Source of the DNA: Syngnathus acus
Taxonomy: Eukaryota; Chordata; Actinopteri; Syngnathiformes; Syngnathidae
Reading direction: 5' to 3'
DNA: 64,000 nt
Assembly: GCF_901709675.1 (NCBI RefSeq)
Contig: NC_051093.1
Location: 3,059,053 to 3,123,052, forward strand
Each line of letters opens with the position of its first letter. Position 1 is the stretch's first letter. The position numbers and the translations under genes were made by a program. Under the pieces are notes generated by a model. It worked only from the letters and a program-made list of their open reading frames with translations. It was not told where the DNA came from and searched no databases. Below are positions 1 through 15,113 of this stretch, piece after piece.

Positions 1-164
1 GTGTGCTTGCATGTTTGGATTGTGTGTTTGTACATGTGTGCGTGTTCAACCTGAGAGTGTGCAGACAGGAAGTTTACACAGTTACCATGGTAACTGTCAC
101 TGAGCACATCTGCTTCCAGATGCTTTTATTGTGAAGGGTATTCTGGACCTCCATGTCACATCAT

Positions 165-300
<136 letters not shown>

Positions 301-530
301 CTTATCAGTTGAGCCAGACTTGCTGGACATGTTTGTCCATGGGTTGGCGTGGCTTCCTACAGTGGTCCCCAATCCCCACCCCATGGTTCCATATTGGTCC
401 GCGGGCTTTTTTTTTTTTCCCCTTCAGGAGCAGCTTATACGTCATAGAACATTCCAAAGAGCAATATGAGTTGGCCTGGGTTATTATATAATGGCAAATC
501 ATGTTACGATGAGCAGTTGCAATTGTGTGA

Positions 531-3336
<2,806 letters not shown>

Positions 3337-3344
3337 GCTTCCGG

Positions 3345-3427
3345 GACGCCCGTCGCCGCCGTGACGACGTCCGTCGCTGTGACGACGGCCATCGCCGCCG
3401 TGACGACGCCCGTCGCCGTGACGACCG
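3345..3427. repeat. GC-rich minisatellite directly after the stx1b stop
   Basis: Units of about 18-21 bp of the type 'gtcgccgccgtgacgacg' and 'gtcgctgtgacgacgg' repeat four times, starting within 10 bp of the stop codon. The + frame would read repeated VAVTT/IAAVTT. There is no start or family resemblance, so I treat it as 3' UTR repeat. Confidence 0.75.
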
Positions 3428-3771
3428 ACTGCGGCAGACGGACGGGAGCCGGAGAAGAAAAAAAGCCCAAAAACTTGAACCACAAATGCAAGAAGATAAC
3501 CAATCAGCAAACGGGACACACTTGGGGTGGGCCGAGGTCCAAAATTCCCACCAAAAGCAACACCCTGAAATGCACCACGCTGTCCGTGTAAAGAGCGTAA
3601 ACCGGCTCGCACGCCGTCCACATTTTACTTTGCTTCTTTCTTCTTTGGAGCGTCGCTTTCCTTTTTTTTAACGAGACGGTGATGGCGACAGCGTAGCCTG
3701 GCGGGAAAAGTCCACCGGTGCAGTCCCGCACAAATAGACCGCCACCCCGCCCTCCGACAAACACGCACAAT

Positions 3772-4382
3772 GGCTGTGTTCCGAATTCCTCCCTAGTCAC
3801 TATATAGCGCCTGCTATCCAGAGTTGGGGGTCAACAATTTGTTACACTGTGTAGCGAGCATGCTATCATCTACACAAGCCGCATATTCGCTGTTTGGCAT
3901 TCATAGATTTTTTTTCCCCGGAATCTGTCTTCTGATAGTCACTGAAAAACTCACACTCCGCCCAAAAGGAGTAACAATATAACTTTGACACCATCTGCTG
4001 GCATTTTGGTGCTGAAGTGAGTTGAGGAGTTTAATTTGGACAAAAGTAGTCCTTTGCCGCCATCTTTGGTATTTGCAATACAGTATAAAGTTACGCTAAA
4101 AAATGTATAAAATTGTGGCGTAAAATTCAATATAAGTAGAGAATTTTGTAAAATACTCAGTTTAAAACAATAGATCGTTATTCTATTTTATTGTATTTGC
4201 TCATGATTAATTTGAGTATTTTCTCGTAATGGCCTTGTTACGTAGCTCTACATGGATCATCGGGAATCATTCCCTACATCCGAATCACTACAAAGGCATT
4301 TGTAGTGGACCTTTGAGGAACTATCTAGGTCCACAATATCTAAATTGCGATCGGGAATGAGTGACGGATTCCCAACACAGCC
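3772..4382. mobile_element. Probable non-autonomous DNA transposon with terminal inverted repeats
   Basis: The left end reads 'ggctgtgttccgaattcc' and the right end is its imperfect inverse, 'ggattcccaacacagcc'. The element is about 611 bp, AT-rich, and has no transposase frame. The sequence just inside the left end (an 'actatatag' block) resembles short inverted-repeat elements common in fish. I could not find a clear target-site duplication, so the superfamily is not assigned. It lies in the probable stx1b 3' UTR or just downstream. Confidence 0.6.
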
Positions 4383-5794
4383 AAAGCGTCCCACGAGTCT
4401 TTCCTGATTCGGAGAGCACCCCTCATTGGTCATTCATGACAGTCAACACTCCGCCCACTTTCACTTGATTGATTGGAACAAAATCCGGTGTTTATGATTA
4501 GGGGGAGGGCTGCGGGGGTCATTTGAAGGTGGCAGGTTGCCATGGCAACACATCAAGCCAAGGGTGGGGAGGAGGGAGGGGCCTCAGGTGGCATAGAGTC
4601 AGGGGCAGGGTAGTCAATCTATGCAGTTTCGATTACAAGTGTGACCGGCCCGCCCACTGACCGCAGCCCCGCCCACTTGGTCTTGCGGCCATGTTTCGCG
4701 GCGCTTGGTGCTCCTTTTACTGTACATGACCGCCTCCCGTCACTATCTGTTGACGTCACTTCCTGTTGACATCGCCAGAGCCGTCGTTATCGCCTCCGTC
4801 TGGCCGAGTGCATTTGTAGTCGTCGACAAAGTTGCTCGGCATCCTAGTTTTGCTCTAGCATCGCCTGAGCTTTAGCCTAGCTTAAGCTAGTACACACAAG
4901 ATTCAAGACAGTGGAGGAAATAACCCACAATGCGTCTTAAGATGTTTCGTGGCAGGAAGCTAACTTCCTTCTCCAGTAGTTAGTATAGTCGAGTGAACTA
5001 AGGTGAAACCGCACCAGAGAGTTATGGTCAATTTGCCCCAGAGTGCAACTATACAAAAAGACGTTCACATAGTGAACTTCCTTTTAAGGAAATAACATGT
5101 TTGCGGCCTTATGGGTTTTTTTTTTCCTCAGTGGGTCCAAACGTTGTAACATGTTTGAAAAACATACAAGCTTGGCACCATTAGCTTTGTTAGCATAGCG
5201 CATGTCTAATTGTTGTGGTTCTGTGATGCTATGGCCTGCCTCCCACCACAAGTGAGGCGAACAAGGACCCCAACACCACAAACGGCACTCGGCATTCAAG
5301 CAATAACGTCATCGAGCGATCGCTCTCGTTACAACCCGGCATCGGTATTGGCATCGCGAGCCAAGCTAGCACGGAGCACGGCGGCTTGGACGCTAACAGG
5401 AAGCGGGATCCAGTGGCTTTGTTCAGTTACTGCGTGTTGTGTAGTCTTTAACGCTTTTAGCTGTGTGACGTGTTGTGGCAAACAAAACAAAAGCAAGCGT
5501 TTGTAGCATGTTTTCTTTTCATTCCCGAAACCAAAACCGACTTGCGTGTGCACCAAAGTTTTTTCGTGTTGTGTTGAAACCAAACCCGTCGGCCGCGCCT
5601 CCTCGTTTGCTCGCTCGCCTCCTGACAGCCAAACAAGTTGCTCCTTTTCCACAGCAGTCAGTAAAATTGGGTCACGCTGGGACGTCTCGGACGGGTTTAC
5701 GTGCGCCACAATCATCGTCCCTCAACAAACGCAAACATGGCGGCACGAAGGAAGGTGAAGACGTGTTTGAGATTTTGGAATCGATCACTCATTC

Positions 5795-6245
5795 CTGACT
5801 TCCCAGTCCTCAAAGGGACTTTTTGACAGGACATTTTAGGAACTATCTTGGTCCACTACATAAACCTGCGTACAGTACAGATACTGTACATAGCTATTTG
5901 GGAGTCAGGATTGAGTGGATGATATTGCTCATCGTTGCTGTGTTCGGAACCATTCACTCATTCCAGAGGCATCTTAGGGACGATCTAGGTCAGGGGTCTC
6001 GACGTGTGTGGAGGCTACTGGAGATCATCCAGCAGGTCACAAGTTTGAGAGCCTTGACCTAGATCCACTAGACAAAAATCTCCATCTAGTGATGAGCTAG
6101 TCAGGAACGATGCACTCATGTCCTGTCCTGAATCACTACTGAGGGATTTGCAGTGGACGTTTGAGGAACTATCTAGGTCCGCTCTAGAAAAATCCCAATA
6201 GGATGTCGTTGGGAATAAGCGAAGAATTCTGAAAACAGCCTCAGT
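5795..6245. repeat. Dispersed fragments related to the right end of the 3772-4382 element
   Basis: The words 'tttgaggaactatctaggtcc' and 'gggaat..g.g...gaattc..aacagcc' at about 6130-6245 match about 4290-4382. Weaker copies of 'aggaactatcttggtcca' and 'aggcatcttagggacgatctaggtc' lie near 5840 and 5965. The arrangement suggests repeated insertion or tandem duplication of one repeat family. Confidence 0.6.
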
Positions 6246-6303
6246 GTTGTCCTTTGTATTTTTGGAAAGATGACAGCGTGGATCAGGACATCCCTGCTCC
6301 CTC

Positions 6304-6304
<1 letters not shown>

Positions 6305-6335
<31 letters not shown>
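6305..6335. repeat. 31-base cytosine run
   Basis: An uninterrupted C homopolymer on the + strand. Its true length is unreliable in any assembly. Confidence 0.95.
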
Positions 6336-6336
<1 letters not shown>

Positions 6337-7865
6337 CGAGGGCCCCCTACCCCCAATCCCATGTCACCGCTCCTCCAAAAGGTGAAGATACAATAAGTAA
6401 AAAAAATGAAAGAAATAATAAATAACAATGAAAAAGCATGCAAAGCGTTGTGGAGTTTGCATGGTGATGTTTTTCGTATCCCGACCTGCCGCCATGTTGC
6501 GCACTTTACCGCTCATCGGCTCTGTCTTTGTTAGCACGTTAGCACGTCAGCCGGCATCTTTTCACATCCCCCCCGGGGTGCCCCCCCCAAGCACCGCCCC
6601 CCCCCCCATGCTGTTGGAGCGACAGGAAGCCAACAACGACGATGACGCTCGCTTTTTCCCGCTCTGACAAAAACAAACGAAAAGGTGTTGGCGAGCGCTC
6701 CAAAGACGGCCTGCCGTTAGCTGTTAGCATGCCGACAATTTGCGCGGCAGCGTCCTCCATGTTTGTAGTGCTGTTTGTAGTGCCGACGACGACGCGCTCT
6801 GTCTTCCTGAAAGCATTCTCCAAACCAAAACTCCTCCTGGTCCGGTCGCCGTGACAACGTGATGTTCGCCATCGATCCGACGCTCCGCCCACATCTTTGT
6901 GCTCCGCCCCCCCCCGAGTCAGTATTCATTTGTATTAGTGGGAGGAGTCACGAGAAGGACTTTGACTTTGCTGTTGTCGTTGTTGTTGTTCTGATCGCCA
7001 TGGAGACGAGAATGTGTAATTATTGTAAATAACCACAAAAAGATGACCTGCATGTTTATCTAGAAAATTCCAGACAAAGTTGACGGCGTGCTGGAGCGTC
7101 CGATCCTCTTTAGCTGCCAGGCCGCCACCTTGGCGTCGCGGGGCGGGGTTGGCGTCCACTTTAGCCGTCTTCTTGGCGTCCCAAAGCGCCTAGCGGCGTC
7201 TCGGCCGAAAGTGCTTCCTCCGTTTTGCCGATTTTGTCTCTCGAATTCTTGGCGCACGTTCCGCCAAAGGACGACCGTCGGGGTTGGGGCCCCGTCCGCC
7301 CGTGCTAGTTATCCGTCTCGTTGGGCCTCCTCGCCCCGGGGCCCCTCCCCGTCCGCCCCTTCGGCCCCCCGCAGGCAGGCCGAACTGGACAAAGTGCAAT
7401 ATTATTTTGGCGGCGTCAAGGCTCGGCACTAAAGAGGACAGACAGCGGGACATCCGCTCGGCTCGCCCAACTTTGACGGGAAATGCAACTTGTGTGTTTC
7501 TTTTAGTGTGTGTTTGTGTGTGCGTAGTGTAACGTAAAAGCCATCCGTCCCGCCCTCCCAAAACACTTAAGATCCCCGTCCTTCGATTGGCAACAGCTCC
7601 CCTGCCCTGCCCCCTCCCTCGTGCTGCTGTTGGCTGTTTTGTTTCCGTTGGTGTGACGTGCCAGTATAACCCCCCCGAGCCCCCACAACTCCCTGACCAG
7701 TCGCTCTCTCGCTCCCTGTCCCCGTCCCACCTCCCTCCATGGATCTTTAAGATGACAACTCTATGCAGATGCGTCTTTTCTAAATGTGTCCAACATTTTA
7801 AGTTTCCAACAAACAAAAAAACAAAAAAATAATCAAACCCTGACAGAAATATTGAAACATGAAGA

Positions 7866-7871
7866 AATAAA
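7866..7871 (+). terminator. Candidate poly(A) signal for stx1b
   Basis: An AATAAA hexamer lies about 4.5 kb downstream of the stx1b stop, before the region belonging to the opposing ZNF646 gene. Long 3' UTRs are usual for this gene, so everything from 3337 to about 7890 may be its 3' UTR. The link is inferred. Confidence 0.4.
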
Positions 7872-7889
7872 GAAGGATTGTTCAGTGTT

Positions 7890-9908
7890 CATGCGCCTAC
7901 TTTCTGTTTCCATGCGTGTGTGGACAAACATGCATTACTTAGATGTATGATAGAAATTAAAGTGCAGATGGATGTTTAGATCTGTATTGACACGGCGAGT
8001 GTTTGATGTTTGGACAATTTTGGACGATGAGATCAATGAATAGACGGATAGATGTGAACATGTGTGAATGAGGGACGTCTATACTACGTAAGAGTCACAG
8101 CCGTGGAGTCAAATTTAGTATCATTCAATTCAATTAGCAGCCAGACACAAACACATTGTAGTTTTTGAATGAGTATTTCTGCTATAGTTTCATCTTTGAT
8201 ATTAGGTGGAATTTATAAGGTTTCAACGACTTACCTTAACTTAAAGACGAAGCCTTTTACTTTGCCGGTAAACCTTTACAGAGTCTCGCGAAATGTTTCT
8301 TGAAGGGAGAATGTTCTTTTCACTGACACGTTCTAAAGTTGGCACAGCGAGGACGAGCTGGCGTCACCTTGTCGCCTCCGTTAGCTTCAGTCCACACTTC
8401 GTATCAAGTCGTTTTCAGGCCAAAACATGACGAGTAATCCTGCATCATGTGTCAGAACGGCTTTCACGTCAAACAACCTGCCGAGTAGCCTGGATAGCTA
8501 GTCTGCTGCTTGAGTGCAAACTCACGCCCCCTTCAGGGTGGGTGCCCTTGAGATGGAAGATTTAATGATCTATTTGAGTGGACAGGCCGTGTTTTCATGA
8601 GCTAACTGAATGGACAGACGGGTGTTTGTCAAAATGTGTGTAAATGGAGAGGTTTAAAATATGTGTGAATGGACAGACAAGGTTTAGATCAGGGGTGCCC
8701 AAACTTTTTCAGCTCGCGAGCTACTTTTGAAATGACCAAGTCACAAAGATATACCCACTAAAAATTTTTTTTTATTATATATATATATATATTAAAAAAA
8801 TTGTCATCGTGAGAAAAAAAAGTCCTACTCCCATTCCCTATGAAAGTGATACTTCTTACTAATTTTATACCCTTTCTTAAGTTTAAGAGAAAAAACAGGG
8901 TTCTGACAATTGGAGGGAACTCGCGAGCTGGCGATCGACCGGTCGATCGCCGTATTGCGCACCCCTGGTTTAGATGACTTGGTTCTTTGACTGCGTCGAC
9001 AAAAGCAAAGCGTGTTTGTGGAAGTCTTTTAATGCGTGTAAATGAAGTTTACAGTCGAGTTTGATGTCAAAACACGGAATACAAAGTACAAAGTGACATG
9101 CGAAGACTCGTCATACAAGTGTAAAAAGAAGCACAATCAATATTAAAACAATAACGTTAAGGACACGGGTTCCCGGGAGGCCAGTCAGTCCACTTCTTTC
9201 ATTTAGAAATTCCACGCACGCCTCTCTCGTTGAATGACATCCAGCATTTGCACACGGTCGTCGTGCGAGTGAATGGACGACGCACATTTGTCGTCCGTTT
9301 TGTTTTCAGTCCTCAGCAGTTTCAAGTTAACAAGTTATCAAAAGACGTTAGAAAAGTCACGTGACTTCAAACTAAGCGTACATAAAGTCAAACGCGCCCG
9401 CTAACATCATGACGCTAACTAGCACCTCAGCGTCCAATCAATAAATACGGCAAAAGCTACGCTAGGAGATACAAAGGTCCCTTTAGCACAGGGGACCAGA
9501 AGGATTATGGGACATCACAGCTCTAAAGACATCTACACACTAGCGCTGCTGCTACTACACACACGTACGATACATACGTGTATTGATAACACGCTAACTA
9601 TCCTACACAATCAGGAGGCGGATCTTCCTGACAGACACGCCCATTACCCACTCGCACGTGGGCCAATCCTGTTTGCGGGAGACAGCGTCCAAAATGCAGA
9701 GGCCACAAGCGTTACGGGCAGAGGGTATATGAAAGTCAAAGTCCCGCCTCTTCAAGCACCTTGCCTTAGCTCCGCCAATCTGTCACTTGAGTCTCGCTGA
9801 GTGTGTGTGTGTCCAGGAAGCGCGTTTGAGCACGTTCACACGTCTAGCTTCGGCCAGAGCGCGTTTGTGTTTGTCTCTGGTGCACCGAGCCCCGCTAGCA
9901 AGCTAAAT
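7890..9908. other. Intergenic interval between convergent stx1b and ZNF646
   Basis: No coding frame with family resemblance is present. It contains the hAT-like element at 8690-8967. A reverse-strand ATTAAA at about 9028-9033 could end the ZNF646 transcript. Otherwise I see nothing supportable. Confidence 0.6.
8690..8967. mobile_element. Non-autonomous hAT-type element (MITE) with 8-bp target duplication
   Basis: The 278 bp element begins 'caggggtgcccaaac' and ends 'gcgcacccctg', so the terminal 8-9 bases are inverted copies. It is flanked on both sides by the identical 8-mer 'gtttagat' (8682-8689 and 8968-8975). An 8-bp duplication with CAGGGGTG-type ends is characteristic of the hAT superfamily. 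There is no transposase frame. The core holds an AT microsatellite (about 8776-8795) and a palindromic 'cgatcgaccggtcgatcg' near the right end. Confidence 0.88.
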
Positions 9909-12900
9909 TCAGATAAAGGCGCCACCAAAATTGGGCGGCGGGCCGGCAATCCTGCGGGGCGTCGCCGCAGAGTTGTCGGCCCAGTGGACCTTCATGTGGT
10001 GCCTGAGGTTGGACTTGGAGGAGAAGCGTTTGTCACACTGCGAGCACGTAAAGGGTTTTTCCTTCGTGTGCATGCGGCGGTGGCAGATGAGCTGCGTAGA
10101 CACCCGGAAGGACTTGCCGCACTCGGGGCACTGGTAGCGTTTGGGCTCGGTGTGGATGCGCCGGTGGTTCTTGAGGGACATCAGGTTGGGGAACTGCTTG
10201 TGGCAGGAGTTGCAGAAGAAGCTTCCGGTCTTGTGGCTGTTCTTGTGGTTGACCAGCGAGCTGGCGTGGCGGTAGGAGCGGCCGCACTGGTCGCACACGT
10301 GAGCCTTGGCTAACGCCTGCCGTGCGCGGACCCGGTTTGCGGCGCCAGCGCCCTGCTCTTGCATCAAGGTGAGGTCAAGGCCCGAGCCCCAGCCCGGCCG
10401 GTGGCGATGGGGCGGGGGCCGCAGGGGCGCTTGGCCGTGGCTGATCTCCATGTGCAGCCGGAAGCTGGCCTGCGTAGGGAAGGCGCGGCGGCAGGAGGCG
10501 CAGGTCAGCTCCCGCTGCTTCTGGTGGACCCGCCGGTGGTTGTAGAGCTGCGAGGCCACTCGGAAGGTCTTGCCGCAGTCGTGGCAGTGGTGGCGGCGGA
10601 TCTCCGAGTGGATGCGGCGGTGGTTCTTGAGGGCCAGGAGGTTGTTGTAGGTCTTGAGACACACGGCGCAGTGGTAGATGCCGAGCGTGTGCGTGTTCTT
10701 GTGGTTGAGGAGGGAACTGGCATGTCGGTAGGAGCGTCCGCATTGGTCACACCTGCGCACAGATTCAACGTTAGATGCCGAGTAGAAGCGCTCATCATGT
10801 CAACGTTACGGTACTGCGTCGGTATTACGTTAGCGTTACAGTATATGATCTGCAATCCGGCTTAGCCAACAAGACTTCCTAGCGGCCGAAGCAGGGGCCT
10901 GGCGAGGGGGACCGGCCCAAAGGCAAGGTCACCCTGGTCCGCCCCCACGCCCTCTTCCTAATCTTGTCTACAGGTGGGCGGTCTCTCGCAACACACGGAC
11001 ACACAACATCAGCAGCACAAAGACAGAGTGGATGCTAACTGAAAGCAAACGGGGGTGACTAACTGGTCTCTCCACTAATTCAATTTGTCCAAACTTCAGA
11101 AAATCGAATTCCGGCACGCGAATGGGTCCCAAGGAAGCCGGATTGGAGATCATATACCTGGAATAGACATGTGCAGAGCTAAATTCATCTTCACTATTTG
11201 GACAAGTTCCAAAAATGCTAAACAAAGCGAGGACAACTCACGTGTAGCGACACTCGTCACCCTCTCCCGTGCCGCCGGGCGTCTTCCTCCTGACGTCCAG
11301 GCCTACCTGGTTGTCGCCGCAGCGGTGTCGAGCCAGTCCGGACCTGCCCTGGAAACTCTTGCCGCAGGTGGGGCAGCGAAGGGCGTGGCGCCCTCCTCGT
11401 GGACTTTCTGGTGGTTGCGCAGAAAGCGGGCCAGGCGGAAGGCTTTCCCGCACGTGTGGCAGATGTGCTTCTTGCGCTGGTGTGGATGCGCATGTGGTTG
11501 CGCAGAGCCATGTAGTTGGTGTAGGGCTTATCGCAGAAGTTGCAGCGGAAAGTCGCCCGTTTTGTGCGTGTGTTTGTGGTTGAGCAGAGAGCTGGCGTGC
11601 TTGTAGGCGCAGCTGCACAGGTCGCACGCGTAAGGCCTCTCATCCGAGTCCAGGTCCACAGAGCTCCTCTCTACGCTGACGTTGGCCGAAGCTGTCCGGC
11701 CGACGACGAGGACGGCATGTGCTGGGGCCGGGCAGTCCGTGCTGCGGCCAGCTGCTCGGCCGACGAGAAGCCCTCGCAGCAGCCGTCGCACTCAAAGTCC
11801 ATCTGGGCTCCGGGCCCTTGCGGGCCCTTGCACAGGCCTGCCGTGGTGTGCGTGGCCAGCTGCCTCTGGGTACGGAAACCCTTGCCACACTCCTGGCAGT
11901 TGTGCTTCTTCTGCGCAAAGTGGAGGCGCAGGTGGTTCTTCATGGCCAGCCGATTCGGGTAGGTGGAGTTGCACACGTTGCAATGGTACTCGCCGATTTT
12001 GTGGAGGTTCTTGTGATTGGCCAAGCTGCCCGCGTGCCGGTACGTCTTGCCGCATTCCTCGCAGGCGAAAGGCCGCCGCCCGCTCTCCGCCGGGTCAAAC
12101 TTCTGAGGCCTGGACGTCCCGGCCGACGAGTAGGGCTTTTTGAAGCCCTGCTGAGCGTACTTGACACCCACGGCGGGGCCCTTGGAAGACTCGCCTCGCA
12201 TGCTCGCCATCTGAGACGGGCCGGGCTGCTGGTAGCGCGAGCCGTTGGGGCCGGTGCGGACCAGACCTTTGGCCCGGTGTTCTTCATGGAGACGGAGGTG
12301 ATTAATCAGCTGTTTTTGGATCTTGAAGGCCTTCCCGCATTCTTCACACTTGTGCCTGGAGTTAGAAGGGACACGTCAATTTAGCTCATCGCAGTTAATA
12401 AGTCAACAATAGAAGTCACACAAGTCAACAGTTAGACTAAGGATAGTCAAGTACCAGGCACCGATATCAGGCCGATTTCAAGGTATCGGTTATTCTGCCG
12501 ATACCAACCTAGGCAGAATTATCTGACACGGCTGGCAATGACACCTGTTGATGGTTGGACTGACCATCCCTCAACAGCTGACCCTTGACCTGGTGGCAAA
12601 GTAAAACGGTGGGCGTACCTTTTGAGGTCAAAGTGAGTCCTCTGGTGGTTCTTGAGGGCCAGCAAGTTGTAGTAACGCTTCTGACATACAGGCAGCGGAA
12701 GACGCCAGTCTTGTGAGACCTTTTTGTGGTTGAGCAGGGAACACGGGTGTCTGTAGCCTCGCCCGCACTGGTCGCACTTGTGGGGTTTGTCACTTTGGTC
12801 CAACATTGGCCGTCGGCCATTCCCACCGAGGTCACGGCTTCCGCCCGCGACCCCGCCGCCCATGCCCTCGCCTCCGGACATCCCTTTGGCTCCGTTGAGG

Positions 12901-15113
12901 CCCTGCTTGCTGAGCGAGCCGGCCCGATTCTTTCCGGGACACAGGTGGGTGATCAGGTGGTGACGGTCAGCGAAGAACATGCCGCAGTCCACGCAAATGT
13001 GGTTGCGCCCGTCCATCTTGTCACCGCGTTGGCCGAAAGCAGCTCCGATGCCCTGTTGTTGGTCATCGGGTCTCTGCGGACCGTGGACTAGTTGGTGATT
13101 CAGGAGGTCTTGCTTCCTGGAGAAGCTTTGACCACATGTGGAGCAGATCATCCGCCAGTCCTGCTCCAGACTAGATGGTCCGGGACCGGAGGGATTATTG
13201 GCGTGACTTCGCAGATGGCTACGCAGGGCTCGTAGGCTGGCGTAATGGTTCCCACACACGGAGCACTGGTAGATTTCTCCGTCGTCGTCATCCTTGTCAG
13301 GATTTGCCATCCTCTTCCCTCCGGTCTGGGAGTACTGCCGCTGACCGGTCCCTTCCTTAAGACCGCCAGAGGCCTGCATGGAGCTGCTACTAGAGGTGTG
13401 GTAGTTCATGTTGCCGATAAAACCGTTGGACATGTTACTCTGCTGCTGTGGCGGCGCTTGACCTCGGCGGGAGCACATGTGCGATTTGATACCGGACACG
13501 TCGGAATACATCTCACCGCAGTCGGCGCACACGTGGCGGTCGGCCTGCCGGTGGGCGGAGCCCCCGTCGAAGCGCTCGTGGAACTCCAGCGAGTCCAAAG
13601 CGTTGCTGTGACCGCCGTCCGGTACAAAGTGGGCAGTGTCCGTGAGGTTTCCCGGCAGAGAGATGGGCGTGGTGGCGCCGCTGCTCTCCTGCACGTAGCT
13701 CTGCTGAGAGTCCAACGTCAGCGGCTCCGGCGATAACCAGTCGTTCCCGTCACCCAGAGGCTGGTTGGAGGAGCGGCCCTTGTGGCTTCGCAGGTGGCTG
13801 TGTAGCGCCGCCAATGAGGGTACTGCTTACAGCAGACCGCTACACTGATAGTGGGCCCGTTTGATGACAGCGCTTGTGGTTGACCAGGCTGCCGGCGTGC
13901 CGATAGCTCTTGCCGCACTCGCCGCACTTGAAAGCGACGTTCGCCGTCATCCGGAGAGCCGGCCTGGGCCACGCGGCTTCCCGATGAAGATGACACAGAG
14001 CCCTGGGAATCCGAGTTGAGTATGGAGCTGTCCTGGCCGTGGGATGGCCGGGTGGGGGTCGTGGCGTCAGGATAGTGTACTTTAAGGGTCTCAGGTCGGG
14101 ATGTCCCGCTCCGCAGTACGCACACGTATATATGGGATTGTTGACGGGAGGGCCCATGATGGGGTCGTAGGGACCCCTTTATCACCGGGCAAAGGCGGGA
14201 GGGGTAGAGGGTCCCGAGAGCTGGAGTGTATGCCGGCGATCGCACTGCACTCAAATTGTGAGGCATGATGCCGGGAAAGCTTCGGGACAGTCCGAGGGAC
14301 GGCGACGGTGCTGTTGTTGAAGGAGAATGTGCTCCTGGAAATCGGCCTTGTTGGGGAGTGCAATCTGGCACAGGTGGCAGAAGAAGCAGGAGTTGGCGTT
14401 GTCACTCTGGGTGGCCTGAGAGCCGCTGCCCCCACCGCGCTCAGACTGGTGGAGGCCGCCTCCGCCGCTCACCATGGACGCTGCGGGGCTCTTGAACTTT
14501 GAGTGAGTCCTCTCGTGGCTGTTGAGGGCAGCCAGGTTGCTAAATTGTTTGAAGCACACAGAGCACTTGAAGCTTCCTTGCTGGTGGCACTTCTTGTGGT
14601 TTACCAAGCTACCGTGATGACGGTAGGTTCTGTCGCACTGGTCGCACTTGAACGGTCCGGTCCCAGGCGTCGTCCGATCGGGGGAAACTTTGGTACCTTC
14701 GTGGCCTGCAGGGCGCTATTGTTCAAGGAGAGCGTCCGAAGCCGTCCGAGAGCTCCTGGCCGAGGCGTAGTCCCTTTCGTAGGGCCTCCTTCCTCGGGAA
14801 ACCTCCTCGTTTCTTCTTCGGCTCTGTGAGCGCTACTCGGGGACAAGGTGCTGTATGCGAAGGTGATTTTTAAGAGCAACCGGCGTTGGGCAGGGTGCGG
14901 GTGCAGACGGGACACTGGAAGGAGCCCACTTCGTGGGACTTTTATGGTTGGCCAAACTAGCGGCGTGCTTGTAAATTCTTCCACACTGTTCACACTCAAA
15001 CACGGTGCACTTTCTCCTTGCTGGTAATGTGCTTTTCAATGTTCTAGAAGACTTGGAGTACTGGGGCAGACCATATCACATTCTTTACAGGGGAACCCCT
15101 TGGCACGACTCAT
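9909..15113 (-). CDS. znf646: ZNF646-like multi-C2H2 zinc-finger protein, with several frame breaks
   Basis: Large probable nuclear DNA-binding protein made of repeated C2H2 triplets. The signature is [17 protein letters not shown], then a YPC/FxC finger ending ALKNHxRxH, then a CGKxFR finger; this architecture is ZNF646's. Coding blocks are 9909-10752, 11242-12355 and 12619 to about 15113. They are separated by two phase-2 GT-AG introns (10753-11241 and 12356-12618); from memory human ZNF646 is mainly one coding exon. I place the start at 15113 ([12 protein letters not shown]). The frame is also open upstream to an acceptor near 15301, so an earlier Met is possible. The exon 9909-10752 is intact and ends the protein. 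The reading frame is lost and regained near 15040, 14690, 13830, 12700, 11690, 11545 and 11470, while zinc-finger sense continues in the neighbouring frame. Either local assembly indels or pseudogenisation could explain this. Confidence 0.82.
10753..11241 (-). other. Intron of ZNF646-like gene
   Basis: Reverse-strand donor 'cgctacac|gtgagt' and acceptor 'tgcgcag|gtgtgacc' join codons as Thr-Cys-Asp-Gln-Cys, which restores a zinc-finger start. I see no other feature inside. Confidence 0.75.
12356..12618 (-). other. Second intron of ZNF646-like gene, holding a repeat fragment
   Basis: Donor 'ctcaaaag|gtacgc' and acceptor 'aactccag|gcacaag' join a finger ending HFDLKR to [10 protein letters not shown]. 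At about 12450-12510 there is a 'gataccgatatcggcc'-like palindromic fragment, probably an old transposon piece. Confidence 0.7.

Noticed and set aside
3361-3591. Frame with VAVTT/IAAVTT repeats directly after stx1b
   Set aside because: It follows the stop codon, is built from the minisatellite and has no start or homology.
6015-6443. 142-codon reverse frame with a polyglycine run
   Set aside because: It spans the 31-base C homopolymer and repeat fragments; no family resemblance.
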